Under the pieces are notes generated by a model. The model did not search any database, was not told the DNA's origin, and saw only the letters and a program-made list of their open reading frames with translations. A stretch of DNA of 64,000 bases from Microbacterium sp. LWO14-1.2 (GTDB lineage Bacteria; Actinomycetota; Actinomycetes; Actinomycetales; Microbacteriaceae), in NCBI RefSeq assembly GCF_038397715.1, contig NZ_CP151633.1, forward strand, positions 2,108,001-2,172,000. The letters run 5' to 3'. Every line of letters starts with the position of its first letter. Position 1 is the stretch's first letter. Both the position numbers and the translations under genes were made by a program. Shown piece after piece: positions 31,066-38,921 of this stretch.

Positions 31066-32382
31066 ATGCGTTACTCTCCTGCAGTCCTCGCGCGTCATGA
31101 CGGCGCCTTCCACCACCTCAAGACCCCGCTGATCGACGCCCCGGCCGCGCAGCGCGACCCCGCCGTGATCGAGACCGTGACGACGATGCTCGCCGACATC
31201 CGGGACCGCGGCATGGACGCCGTGCTCGACTACGCGAGGAAGCTCGACAACTACCAGGGCGCTGCCATCGAGCTCACGCCCGAGCAGATCGCGAGCAGCG
31301 GCGAGCGACTCGATCCCGCCCTGCGTGAGGCGATCGAGCTCGGCGCCGCGCGCACCCAGGCCTTCGCCCGCGAGCAGCGCTCGCACCTCGCCGACTTCGA
31401 GACCGAGCTGGTGCCCGGCCTCGTGACCGGTGCCAAGTACATCCCCGTCTCCCGCGTCGGCGCCTATCTGCCGGCCGGACGCTTCCCGCTCACGGCGAGC
31501 GCGTTCATGACCGTGGGCGTCGCGAAGGCCGCGGGCGTGCCGACCGTGATCGCCTGCACGCCCCCGCAGCCCGACGGCGGAGCCAACGACGCCGTCGTGT
31601 ACGCCGCGCACCTCTCCGGCGTCGACCGCGTCTTCGTGATCGGCGGAGTGCAGGCGCTCGCCGCCATGGCCTACGGCCTGCTGGGCGAGCTGCCCGTCGA
31701 CATGCTGGTCGGCGCGGGCAACGCCTTCGTCGCCGAGGCGAAGCGTCAGCTCTTCGGCACGGTCGCGATCGATCTGCTCGCCGGCCCCAGCGAGGTCGCG
31801 GTCATCTCCGACGAGACGGCCGATCCCGAGCTCGTCGCCGCCGATCTGCTCGGTCAGGCCGAGCACGGCCCCAACTCGCCGGCTGCGCTCATCACCACGT
31901 CGGAGGAGCACGGTCGCGCCGTGATCGCCGAGATCGATCGACAGCTCGAGACCCTCGCGACCGCGGAGATCGCCGGCGCGGCCTGGCGCGACTACGGCGT
32001 GGTGACCGTCGCGAAGGACCGCGAGACCGCCGCGGCCCTCATGGACGACCTCGCCCCCGAGCACCTCGAGATCCTCACGGCCGACGATGACTGGTACCAC
32101 GAGAACCTCCGCAACTACGGGTCGATCTTCCTCGGTCCGTGGAGCACGGTCGCCTACTCCGACAAGGGCATGGCGGGCACGAACCACGTGCTCCCGACGG
32201 CCGGCGGCGCCAAGCACAGCGCCGGGCTCTCGGTGTCGCGCTTCCTCAAGCCGCTCACGTACCAGCGCATCAGCCGTGAGGCGACGCCCGCGCTCGCAGA
32301 CGCCGTGCAGGTGATCTCCGACTCGGAGGGCATGGCCGCGCACAGCGCGACCGCCACGCTGCGCACGGCTCGCCTCGGCTGA
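31066..32382 (+). CDS. HisD-family NAD-dependent dehydrogenase, catabolic paralogue 2
   Basis: 438 residues. HisD residues are kept: Q-A-E-H-G (near 264-268), P-E-H-L-E-I (near 330-335), S-D-K-G-M-A-G-T-N-H (near 365-374) and a final A-A-H-S-A (near 424). It is clearly diverged from the paralogue at 25167 and has its own LysR regulator. With no histidine genes nearby, a catabolic four-electron or two-electron alcohol oxidation is more likely than histidine synthesis, but a housekeeping HisD role cannot be fully excluded without seeing the rest of the genome. A strong hairpin and a repeat array follow. Confidence 0.88.
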   Translation: MRYSPAVLARHDGAFHHLKTPLIDAPAAQRDPAVIETVTTMLADIRDRGMDAVLDYARKLDNYQGAAIELTPEQIASSGERLDPALREAIELGAARTQAFAREQRSHLADFETELVPGLVTGAKYIPVSRVGAYLPAGRFPLTASAFMTVGVAKAAGVPTVIACTPPQPDGGANDAVVYAAHLSGVDRVFVIGGVQALAAMAYGLLGELPVDMLVGAGNAFVAEAKRQLFGTVAIDLLAGPSEVAVISDETADPELVAADLLGQAEHGPNSPAALITTSEEHGRAVIAEIDRQLETLATAEIAGAAWRDYGVVTVAKDRETAAALMDDLAPEHLEILTADDDWYHENLRNYGSIFLGPWSTVAYSDKGMAGTNHVLPTAGGAKHSAGLSVSRFLKPLTYQRISREATPALADAVQVISDSEGMAAHSATATLRTARLG

Positions 32383-32415
32383 CGGCCGCGCGCACGGAGA
32401 CTCCGGTTTCGCGTC

Positions 32416-32453
32416 GAGACCCCGGGTTGTGGACGACCACAGCCCGGGGTCTC
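32416..32453 (+). terminator. Strong hairpin after hisD-like 2
   Basis: Arms of 17 bp (GAGACCCCGGGTTGTGG at 32416-32432; CCACAGCCCGGGGTCTC at 32437-32453) pair with one mismatch around an ACGA loop, 33 nt after the stop codon. Confidence 0.8.
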
Positions 32454-32537
32454 TGCGACGAACCGGCGTCTTTGCGATGAACCGGGGTCTCTGAGATGAA
32501 CCGGGGTCTCTGCGATGAACCGGGGTCTCGGCGATCA
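32446..32537 (+). repeat. 19-bp tandem repeat array
   Basis: Units start at 32446, 32465, 32484, 32503 and 32522 (last one partial). The commonest unit is GGGGTCTCTGCGATGAACC; copies differ at one to three positions. Unit 1 is the right arm of the preceding hairpin, so the array probably grew from it by slippage. It fills the gap before the DoxX-like gene. Confidence 0.9.
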
Positions 32538-32628
32538 GGGCGGGAGAACCGGAGGACCCGACGAGGTGGGGGAGGGATGGGAGTCGAGCCCTCCGGGGCG
32601 GAGGGGGATGAGGTGTGTCGGCGTCGGA

Positions 32629-33183
32629 TCAGGTGAGCCAGGGGTGGCGGCGCACGAGCGGGAGCGACGCCCAGCGGGTGCCGAACCCCGCGATCCGGCC
32701 GGCGCCCAGCGCGGCGAGGAGCCAGCCGAGCAGGATGTAGACGAGGTGCTCGTCGACGAGGGGGTTGTTGGCGAGCGGCAGCGCGCTGAGGTAGATGCCG
32801 CCCATGACGAAGGTGGCGCCGAGTGCGGCGAGGTGCACACAGACGCCCGTCACCAGGGCGATGCCGACCGCGCCGAGGCCCAGCATGAACAGCACGTCGA
32901 CGACCGGGTTGCCGGCCATGGCGCGGAAGACGCCCGACAGGGCGCCCTCGGTGTGGCCGAGGTATCCGGCGCTCGGCGACTGTCCGGCCAGCACCGACCC
33001 GTCGGGCGGAGTCGCGACGCCGAGGCCGAACAGCTTGTCGATGAACGCCCAGAGGTAGACGAAGCCGAGGGCGATGCGGGTGAGCGGGAGCAGGAGGCGG
33101 GTGCCCCGGCTCGTGACGGCGGGGGTCGACGACGCGGCGTCCGCCGGGGCGGCCGATCGACGGGTGGATGCTGAGGCTGACAT
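32629..33183 (-). CDS. DoxX-like membrane protein
   Basis: 184 residues with about four transmembrane helices after a polar N-terminal 25 residues. L-T-R-I-A-L-G-F-V-Y-L-W-A-F-I-D-K-L-F-G-L is the DoxX / thiosulfate:quinone oxidoreductase-like start, and the last helices carry D-E-H-L-V-Y. DoxX-like proteins are linked to redox stress. It follows the anti-sigma factor in the same direction after 35 bp and may belong to that sigma regulon; GGAGAA precedes the ATG. Confidence 0.8.
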   Translation of the reverse strand: MSASASTRRSAAPADAASSTPAVTSRGTRLLLPLTRIALGFVYLWAFIDKLFGLGVATPPDGSVLAGQSPSAGYLGHTEGALSGVFRAMAGNPVVDVLFMLGLGAVGIALVTGVCVHLAALGATFVMGGIYLSALPLANNPLVDEHLVYILLGWLLAALGAGRIAGFGTRWASLPLVRRHPWLT

Positions 33184-33218
33184 GGTTCTCCGGTCTGGTG
33201 TGGGGATGAGGGAAAGGG

Positions 33219-33875
33219 TCAGAGGTCGGCGGCGGCGAGCAGCCTGCCCGAGATCGCCGAGGACAGTTCGACGCGCACGATCTCGTCGAGGGACAGGGCG
33301 GTGGTCGCCGTGAGGCCGGCGGTCGGTCGTCCGTCGCCGATCCAGGTGCCGACCACGCGGCGGACGCCGTGGGCGTCGACTGCCACGAGCTCGTAGCGGT
33401 GCCCGGCCGCGACATCGGCGGGATACGAGCAGTCCCAGGCGAGTCGCGTCCCCCACTCCTCGGAGGTCAGCGACACATCGGCGCGCACGCCGCTCGAGCC
33501 GACCGGGCGGAGGTCGACCGGCACCGCTGCGGCCTCCACGGAAGTCGTCGAGAGCATCGTGACGACGGCGCTCCCGGCGACACCGGCGAGCAGGGCCGTC
33601 GCTGCCGCCACGGCGACGAGGAGCGCACTGCGGCGACGGCGGCTGCGACGGGCGGCTGTCGCGAGGGCGGCCAGCGGCGCCGGTTCGACCGGAGCGGCGT
33701 CCGGCTCGTCGCCGAGCAGCGCGAGGAGCGCGGGCAGCGGCTCGAGCTGGGCCACGACCCGCCAGCACGCCGAGCACGTGGCGAGATGAGCCTCGTACTC
33801 GCGGTCCTCTGGATCGCTGAGCGCGCAGAGCACGTAGGCGGCGTCCCAGTGGGCGTAGTGGTGGTCGGGGATCAT
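33219..33875 (-). CDS. Zinc-type transmembrane anti-sigma factor
   Basis: 218 residues. The cytoplasmic N-terminus has the anti-sigma zinc motif H30-x3-C34-x2-C37 (H-L-A-T-C-S-A-C). One transmembrane helix lies at about 82-105 after a run of arginines; the C-terminal domain is outside and resembles the RskA-like C-terminal region. It should hold the ECF sigma factor encoded just upstream at the membrane until a signal releases it. Its ATG overlaps the sigma stop (ATGA), the usual pair arrangement. Confidence 0.88.
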   Translation of the reverse strand: MIPDHHYAHWDAAYVLCALSDPEDREYEAHLATCSACWRVVAQLEPLPALLALLGDEPDAAPVEPAPLAALATAARRSRRRRSALLVAVAAATALLAGVAGSAVVTMLSTTSVEAAAVPVDLRPVGSSGVRADVSLTSEEWGTRLAWDCSYPADVAAGHRYELVAVDAHGVRRVVGTWIGDGRPTAGLTATTALSLDEIVRVELSSAISGRLLAAADL

Positions 33876-34393
33876 GACAGCATCCCTCTCTCTCGGAGCG
33901 CGGCGCGCAGGGCGCGCATCCCGTAGTGCAGGCGCGACTTCACGGTGCCGACGGGGATGCCGAAGTCTGCGGCGAGCTGCGCGACGCTGCGTCCGCCGTG
34001 GTACGCGCCGCGGATCACGGCGCGGTGGTCGGCGGGGAGCGTCGACAGCGCCTCGGAGACCATCCAGCGGTCGAAGATGCGATCGGTCTCGTCGTCGCCG
34101 ATGGACTCGGGCAGCGCGTCGACGGGGATCTCGCGGCGGTGGCGCGCGCTGCGCAGGTCGTCGGTGACGAGGTTGCGGGCGACGCGGCAGAGCCACGCGC
34201 GGATGACCGGCTCGGGCCTGGTGAGGATCTCGGGGCGCTGCCACGCCCGGAGCAGCGTCTCCTGGACGACATCGTCGGCGGCCGCCGCGTCGTAGGCCAG
34301 CCCGATCACGAAGCCACGCAGCATGCCGGCATAACGGTGGTGGATGCTTCGGAGGAGTTCGTCGGCGTCTGTCGACGAATTCCCCGTATCCAT
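33872..34393 (-). CDS. ECF RNA polymerase sigma factor
   Basis: 173 residues from the ATG at 34393, chosen because GAGGAG stands 7 nt upstream; an ATG at 34435 would add 14 residues without family features. Region 2 is R-Y-A-G-M-L-R-G-F ... A-A-A-D-D-V-V-Q-E-T; region 4 is L-A-A-D-F-G-I-P-V-G-T-V-K-S-R-L-H-Y. It should redirect RNA polymerase to a small stress regulon that likely includes its own operon and the DoxX-like gene. Confidence 0.92.
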   Translation of the reverse strand: MDTGNSSTDADELLRSIHHRYAGMLRGFVIGLAYDAAAADDVVQETLLRAWQRPEILTRPEPVIRAWLCRVARNLVTDDLRSARHRREIPVDALPESIGDDETDRIFDRWMVSEALSTLPADHRAVIRGAYHGGRSVAQLAADFGIPVGTVKSRLHYGMRALRAALRERGMLS

Positions 34394-34508
34394 GCGCTGC
34401 TCCTCGCGCGGAAGGTCGTGACCGGTCCGCGTCATCCTGTCGGTTCGAGGGCGTGGGACGCACTCTCTCCGAAGAGACGGGGACCGGAGACGAAAGGTTC
34501 AGATCACA

Positions 34509-36299
34509 TCACGGTCGCGACACCTCGACCGACAGCTCCCAACCGGCCGGTCCGGGCGCAGCGTCCCGGATCATCACGAGCTGCCCGTCGCTCGACCGGT
34601 CGAGCGACCGCGCGAGCGGGTTCACCAGCGCCGTCTCGATCGCGGTGCCGATGCCGCGGCCCCCGAACGGGAGCTTGGTGAGCGCGTACTCCTCGATCGC
34701 GCGACGAGCGTCGTCGTGCAGCCGGATCGAGGCGCCGAGCCGCGCAGCGACGGTCTCCGACACGGTGTCGATGTACTTCTCGACGAGACGACGCCCGACC
34801 TCGGGGCTGATCGGGTCGAACACGATGATGTTGTCGCCCATGCGGCTCAGCAGCTCCGGCCGCTGCAGCTCGTCGGTGAAATGGGTGCGGATCTGCGCGA
34901 GCACCCTGGCCGCGGCATCCTCTGCGGCGACGCCCTCCCCCCGTGCGACCGCCATGTCGTGCAGCGCCTCGCTCGCGCCGATGTTGGACGTGAAGATGAT
35001 GACGGACTCGCTGAAGTACACCGTGTCGCCGCTGCCGTCGGTGAGCCTGCCGTCATCGAGGATCTGCAGGAACTTGTCGAGGATGCGGGGATGCGCCTTC
35101 TCGATCTCGTCGAAGAGGAGCACCGCGAACGGCCGCTCCCTGACCGCGTTCGTCAGCTCGCCGCCCTCGCGGTGGCCGATGTATCCGGGCGGCGCGCCGA
35201 TCAGACGGGCCTCGCTGTGCTCCGCCGAGAACTCGCTCATGTCGAAGCGGACGTACGCGTCCTCCGCCCCGAACAGCACCTCCGCGAGGGCCTTCGCGAG
35301 CTCGGTCTTGCCCACGCCGGTGGGGCCGGCGAAGAAGAGGATGCCCTGCGGCCGTGCCCGCGCGCCGCCCTGGTGCGCGCCGGTGAGCCCGAGGGCCGAG
35401 CGCAGCAGGATGTCGAGGGCCTGCGAGACCGCGCGCGGCTGGCCGAGCACCCGGCGTCCGAGGATCCCGTCGGCGCCGCGGATGCGGTCGAGCAGCGCCG
35501 GGTCCTGCCACGGGCTGTCGACGACCCCGGCGAGGTGGCTGCGGACCGCCTCGGTGATGCGGTCGCCGTCGAGGCCCTGATCGCGGGCGAGGGTGGCGAT
35601 GTTGCGCATCGCACGCAGGGTGAGGCCCTGCGTGCTCTCGGCGAACGCGGCGGCGGCCTGCTCGGCGTGCCCGTCGGATCCCTCCAGCAGGCGCTCCGCG
35701 GCCGCGCGGCGGGCGCTGAGGGAGGGGAGGGGCAGCCGCAGCGTCCTGGTGCTGTCGGAGTGGCGCAGCCAGTCGGGCGCATCGGCCTCGGCATCCGCCA
35801 TCCAGACCACGGTGTTGCCCGCGGGCACCGCGCGGCGTCCGCCGGGCACGCGCCGCGCGTCCTGCGTCGCGAGACGTCGACTGGCGAGCAGCAGGCGGCG
35901 GGCCTCGACGTTGTCGTGGTCGCTCCAGATCGCCGACCCCGATTCGACGATCAGCGCCACCCGTCGCCCGGTGTCGGCCGTCGACCGCAGCAGCAGATCG
36001 GCGAGCTTGGCGACGGCGCCCACCGTGGCGCGGTTCAGGTGCGAATCGGGGAAGAACTCGTCGCTCGTCACCCCGGGGGCCGCGTGATCGAGCCAGATGC
36101 CCTCCAGCGCGTCGAAGCGGTAGACGAGGTCGGCGTCGTTCGCGACGAGGCACTCGCGCACGAGGTCGGCGGTCGAGACGAAGCCGGTGCCGTCGAGAGC
36201 CGGATGCACGTCGTGCAGGTTCCCGGTGAGCACGTACTGCGCCGTCACGGGCAGGGTGAGGTCGAGCTCCTGCAGCCAGGCGGGTGCGCCGGACGGCAT
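34509..36299 (-). CDS. ClpB D2-type AAA+ ATPase with a degenerate N-terminal AAA domain
   Basis: 596 residues from the ATG at 36299 (GGGAGG 4 nt upstream). The C-terminal half is a full Hsp100 D2 module: Walker A G-P-T-G-V-G-K-T near 325, pore loop G-Y-I-G-H, Walker B L-L-F-D-E-I-E-K-A, sensor 1 T-S-N-I-G-A, arginine finger R-P-E-L-L-S-R-M-G and a D2-small lid. The N-terminal 290 residues look like an AAA domain that lost Walker A and B (V-A-L-I-V-E-S-G-S-A-I-W; later R-L-P-L-P-S-L-S-A-R-R). ClpB and ClpC normally have two active AAA rings and a Clp-N domain. A remodelling role is likely, the client unknown. It follows the ROK gene by 14 nt. Confidence 0.8.
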   Translation of the reverse strand: MPSGAPAWLQELDLTLPVTAQYVLTGNLHDVHPALDGTGFVSTADLVRECLVANDADLVYRFDALEGIWLDHAAPGVTSDEFFPDSHLNRATVGAVAKLADLLLRSTADTGRRVALIVESGSAIWSDHDNVEARRLLLASRRLATQDARRVPGGRRAVPAGNTVVWMADAEADAPDWLRHSDSTRTLRLPLPSLSARRAAAERLLEGSDGHAEQAAAAFAESTQGLTLRAMRNIATLARDQGLDGDRITEAVRSHLAGVVDSPWQDPALLDRIRGADGILGRRVLGQPRAVSQALDILLRSALGLTGAHQGGARARPQGILFFAGPTGVGKTELAKALAEVLFGAEDAYVRFDMSEFSAEHSEARLIGAPPGYIGHREGGELTNAVRERPFAVLLFDEIEKAHPRILDKFLQILDDGRLTDGSGDTVYFSESVIIFTSNIGASEALHDMAVARGEGVAAEDAAARVLAQIRTHFTDELQRPELLSRMGDNIIVFDPISPEVGRRLVEKYIDTVSETVAARLGASIRLHDDARRAIEEYALTKLPFGGRGIGTAIETALVNPLARSLDRSSDGQLVMIRDAAPGPAGWELSVEVSRP

Positions 36300-36313
36300 C
36301 CCTGCCTCCCGCA

Positions 36314-37483
36314 TCATCGCGACGACCTCGCCGCGACGTCGGGGATGCCCGCCTCTTCGAGAGCGAGACGGTGCGCCTCGATGCTCGCGCCGAGGAGCGG
36401 CGTCGACGTGCTGACGACGAACCGCGGCGGGTCGATGCTGAGCGCGGCGATGCGCTGCCCCAGGGCCTCCGCGAACGCCGGGTAGACGCTGAGGGGACCG
36501 CCGAACGCGATCGCCGAGGGGTTGATCACCATGGTCAGGTTCGCGACGGCGAAGGCGAGGACCTCGGATGCCGCGACCGCGGCGTCGCCGAGGGGGTCGG
36601 GCGCCAGGATCGCGTCGGCCTTGGCGAGGTCGAGGCCGTAGACGCCGGGGGAACCGAGGCCGAGCAGTGCCAGCCGCTCCGTGACGTCGAGGCGTCCGTC
36701 CGCCCCCTCCCACACGTAGCCGATCTCTCCCGAGAGACCGCGGTGGCCGTGGAAGAGCCGGCCGTTCAGCAGCAGTCCGGCGCCGATGCCCTGCCCGAAG
36801 TAGACGTACGCGAAGTCGTCGCTGCCCCGCAGCTCGCCCTCGTGGTACTCGCCGATCGTGGCCCAGTTCACGTCGTTGTCGACGACGACGCGGGCCGCGT
36901 CTGAGAGGTCGAACTCGGTCGTCGGGTGGATGTCGGCGGCGGGGAACACCGACTTCGGCAGCACGAGCGGTGTGCCGGAGTGCGCGTCGACGGGATCGGC
37001 GATCGACACCGCGACGGCGAGCAGCGGCGCGGGGAACGCGGCGGCGGCCTCGGCGATGAGGCGGTTCGTCTCGGCGACGATGTGCTGCGGCGGGTGCTCC
37101 TGCGTGAGAGGGCTCTCGAGCGCGACGCGCACCGTGCCGCTGAGGTCTCTCGCCTGCACGGCGATCGACTCGTTGCCGATGACCACGGCGAGGGACCGGC
37201 CGTAGTCCTCGTTCAGGGCGTAGAGGGTCGCGACACCGCCGCGTCGTCCCTCGCGCACGCCGACGTCGTGGATGACGCCCCGCTCGCTCAGCCGGGCGGC
37301 GGCCGCGGACACGGCGGGCTTCGACAACCCTGTGGTCTCGGCGATCTCGGCGCGCGACAGCGGTGCCTCGGCCGCCTCGATCACGGCGAGCACGTGCTGA
37401 TCGGTGATCGAGGCGAGCACCTCGGGACGCGGGGCCGTCAGCCCCGAAACCCGTATACCGGTATTGCCGCTTGACTCCGCCAC
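36314..37483 (-). CDS. ROK family transcriptional regulator
   Basis: 389 residues from GTG 37483 with AGGAGA 7 nt upstream. N-terminal winged helix with A-E-I-A-E-T-T-G-L-S-K-P-A-V-S; then the ROK sugar-kinase-like fold with a D-N-D-V-N-W and G-Q-G-I-G-A-G-L-L-L-N-G segment. The ROK zinc cluster C-x-C is absent from the usual place. NagC/XylR-type proteins of this family repress sugar genes and are released by sugars. A dyad site and promoter lie directly upstream, shared with the oxygenase gene at 37567. Confidence 0.88.
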   Translation of the reverse strand: MAESSGNTGIRVSGLTAPRPEVLASITDQHVLAVIEAAEAPLSRAEIAETTGLSKPAVSAAAARLSERGVIHDVGVREGRRGGVATLYALNEDYGRSLAVVIGNESIAVQARDLSGTVRVALESPLTQEHPPQHIVAETNRLIAEAAAAFPAPLLAVAVSIADPVDAHSGTPLVLPKSVFPAADIHPTTEFDLSDAARVVVDNDVNWATIGEYHEGELRGSDDFAYVYFGQGIGAGLLLNGRLFHGHRGLSGEIGYVWEGADGRLDVTERLALLGLGSPGVYGLDLAKADAILAPDPLGDAAVAASEVLAFAVANLTMVINPSAIAFGGPLSVYPAFAEALGQRIAALSIDPPRFVVSTSTPLLGASIEAHRLALEEAGIPDVAARSSR

Positions 37484-37499
37484 CGACCGTCTCCTATGG

Positions 37500-37535
37500 T
37501 TGCCCTCACGATTCAGTAATCGTAGCTTACCGAAT
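37500..37535 (+). promoter_or_regulatory. Promoter and ROK operator before the DUF1479 oxygenase
   Basis: TTGCCC (37500-37505) and TAGCTT (37523-37528) are spaced exactly 17 bp. The dyad ATTCAGTAA (37511-37519) / TTACCGAAT (37527-37535), one mismatch and a 7-bp centre, covers the -10. A bound ROK protein would block this promoter and sit close to its own. Confidence 0.7.
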
Positions 37536-37566
37536 CCACCACGACCACCGCTAAGGAGAGTTTTCC

Positions 37567-38868
37567 ATGACTGAGCAGACGAGCTGGGCGACCCCACCGG
37601 AAGACTTCCCGGCCGCCATCCGCGCCGTCAAGACCAAGCTTCGCGAGCAGATCGGCGACGTCGCCGGCCTCTTCCGCCGCATCGAAGCGGCGATCGAACC
37701 GCGAGTGGTCGAGATCGAGCGCGCGAGGGAGAACGGCGAGGAGGTCTGGCCGGTCGTCCACTACTCCGACATCGAGGCCGGCACCGTCCCGCAGGAGACG
37801 ATCGACCTCATCCACCGCCGCGGCTGCGCCGTCGTCCGCGGCCAGGTGCCGTCCGAGCAGGCCGTCGAGTGGGATCGCTCGCTCGTCGAGTACGTCGACA
37901 GCAACGACTTCATGGCGAAGTACCGCGGCCCCGGCGACGACTTCTTCGGCAACCTCGACGCGTCGAAGCCCGAGATCTTCCCGATCTACTGGTCGACCGC
38001 GCAGATGGAGGCACGGCAGCACGAGCACACCGCGCAGGTGCAGAGCTTCCTGAACCGCATGTGGAAGAGCGAGTCCCGCGGCGTCACGTGGTTCGACCCC
38101 GACCAGGACTCGATGTACCCCGACCGCATCCGCCGCCGCCCGCCGGGGACCACCTCGGGCGGACTCGGCGCGCACACCGACTCCGGCTCGGTCGAGCGCT
38201 GGCTGACGCCCGCGTACCAGCAGGTGTTCGAGTCGATCTTCCAGGGCGACTTCGAGTCGTACGACCCGTGGGACGCCGCGTTCCGCACCGAGGTTGACGA
38301 GTACCCGTCCTCGACCATGTGCAGCGTCTTCCGCAGCTTCCAGGGCTGGCTCGCGATGTCCGAGATGCGCCACGACCAGGGTGTGCTCTGGGTCGTGCCG
38401 ATCCCCGAGGCGATGGCCTACATCCTCGTCAGGGCGCTGCTCGACGACGTGCCCGACGACGAACTGGCCGGCGCCGAGCAGGGGAAGGCCCTCGCGATCA
38501 GCGAGCGCTGGCACCCTCTGCTCATGCGGGCACGCGCCGGCATCCCGACCGTGCAGCCCGGCGACTCGGTCTGGTGGCACTCCGACGTCATCCACGGCGT
38601 CGCCGCCGTCGAGAAGCAGGAGGGCTGGGGCAACGTGATCTACATCCCTGCCGCCCCGATGTGCGCCAAGAACGCCGCCTACGCGAAGGACGTCGCCGAG
38701 CGGTTCCGCCGAGGCGAGAGCCCCGCCGACTTCCCCAAGGAGGACTACGAGGTCGACTGGGAGAACCGGTTCCGCGAGGACCAGCTCAACCAGATCGGCG
38801 CCCGCGGCCTCGGCATCACGCGCAAGGCCCGCGTCGTGGAGCGCGCCGCCGCGCTGCCTCGACCCTGA
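37567..38868 (+). CDS. DUF1479 (YbiU-like) putative Fe(II)/2-oxoglutarate dioxygenase
   Basis: 433 residues, close to the usual YbiU length. The facial-triad pattern is G-A-H-T-D (His203, Asp205) and W-W-H-S-D-V-I-H-G (His338 or His343), with a downstream Arg. E. coli YbiU and its relatives are assigned to the 2-oxoglutarate oxygenases by fold; substrate not known. Here it leads the ROK-controlled operon with a sugar importer and a beta-mannosidase, so a carbohydrate or glycoside target is plausible. AAGGAGAG precedes the ATG. Confidence 0.85.
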   Translation: MTEQTSWATPPEDFPAAIRAVKTKLREQIGDVAGLFRRIEAAIEPRVVEIERARENGEEVWPVVHYSDIEAGTVPQETIDLIHRRGCAVVRGQVPSEQAVEWDRSLVEYVDSNDFMAKYRGPGDDFFGNLDASKPEIFPIYWSTAQMEARQHEHTAQVQSFLNRMWKSESRGVTWFDPDQDSMYPDRIRRRPPGTTSGGLGAHTDSGSVERWLTPAYQQVFESIFQGDFESYDPWDAAFRTEVDEYPSSTMCSVFRSFQGWLAMSEMRHDQGVLWVVPIPEAMAYILVRALLDDVPDDELAGAEQGKALAISERWHPLLMRARAGIPTVQPGDSVWWHSDVIHGVAAVEKQEGWGNVIYIPAAPMCAKNAAYAKDVAERFRRGESPADFPKEDYEVDWENRFREDQLNQIGARGLGITRKARVVERAAALPRP

Positions 38869-38921
38869 TCCCACCCGACCACACCCGACATCACCGCTCG
38901 ATCACCGCTCAAGGAAGAGTC

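Noticed and set aside
25167..32382. Histidine biosynthesis locus because of two hisD-like genes
   Set aside because: No hisA-I genes, and the surroundings are importer, aldolase, SDR and regulators.
32446..32537. CRISPR-like short repeats
   Set aside because: The units are directly adjacent with no spacers and no cas genes; a simple tandem array.
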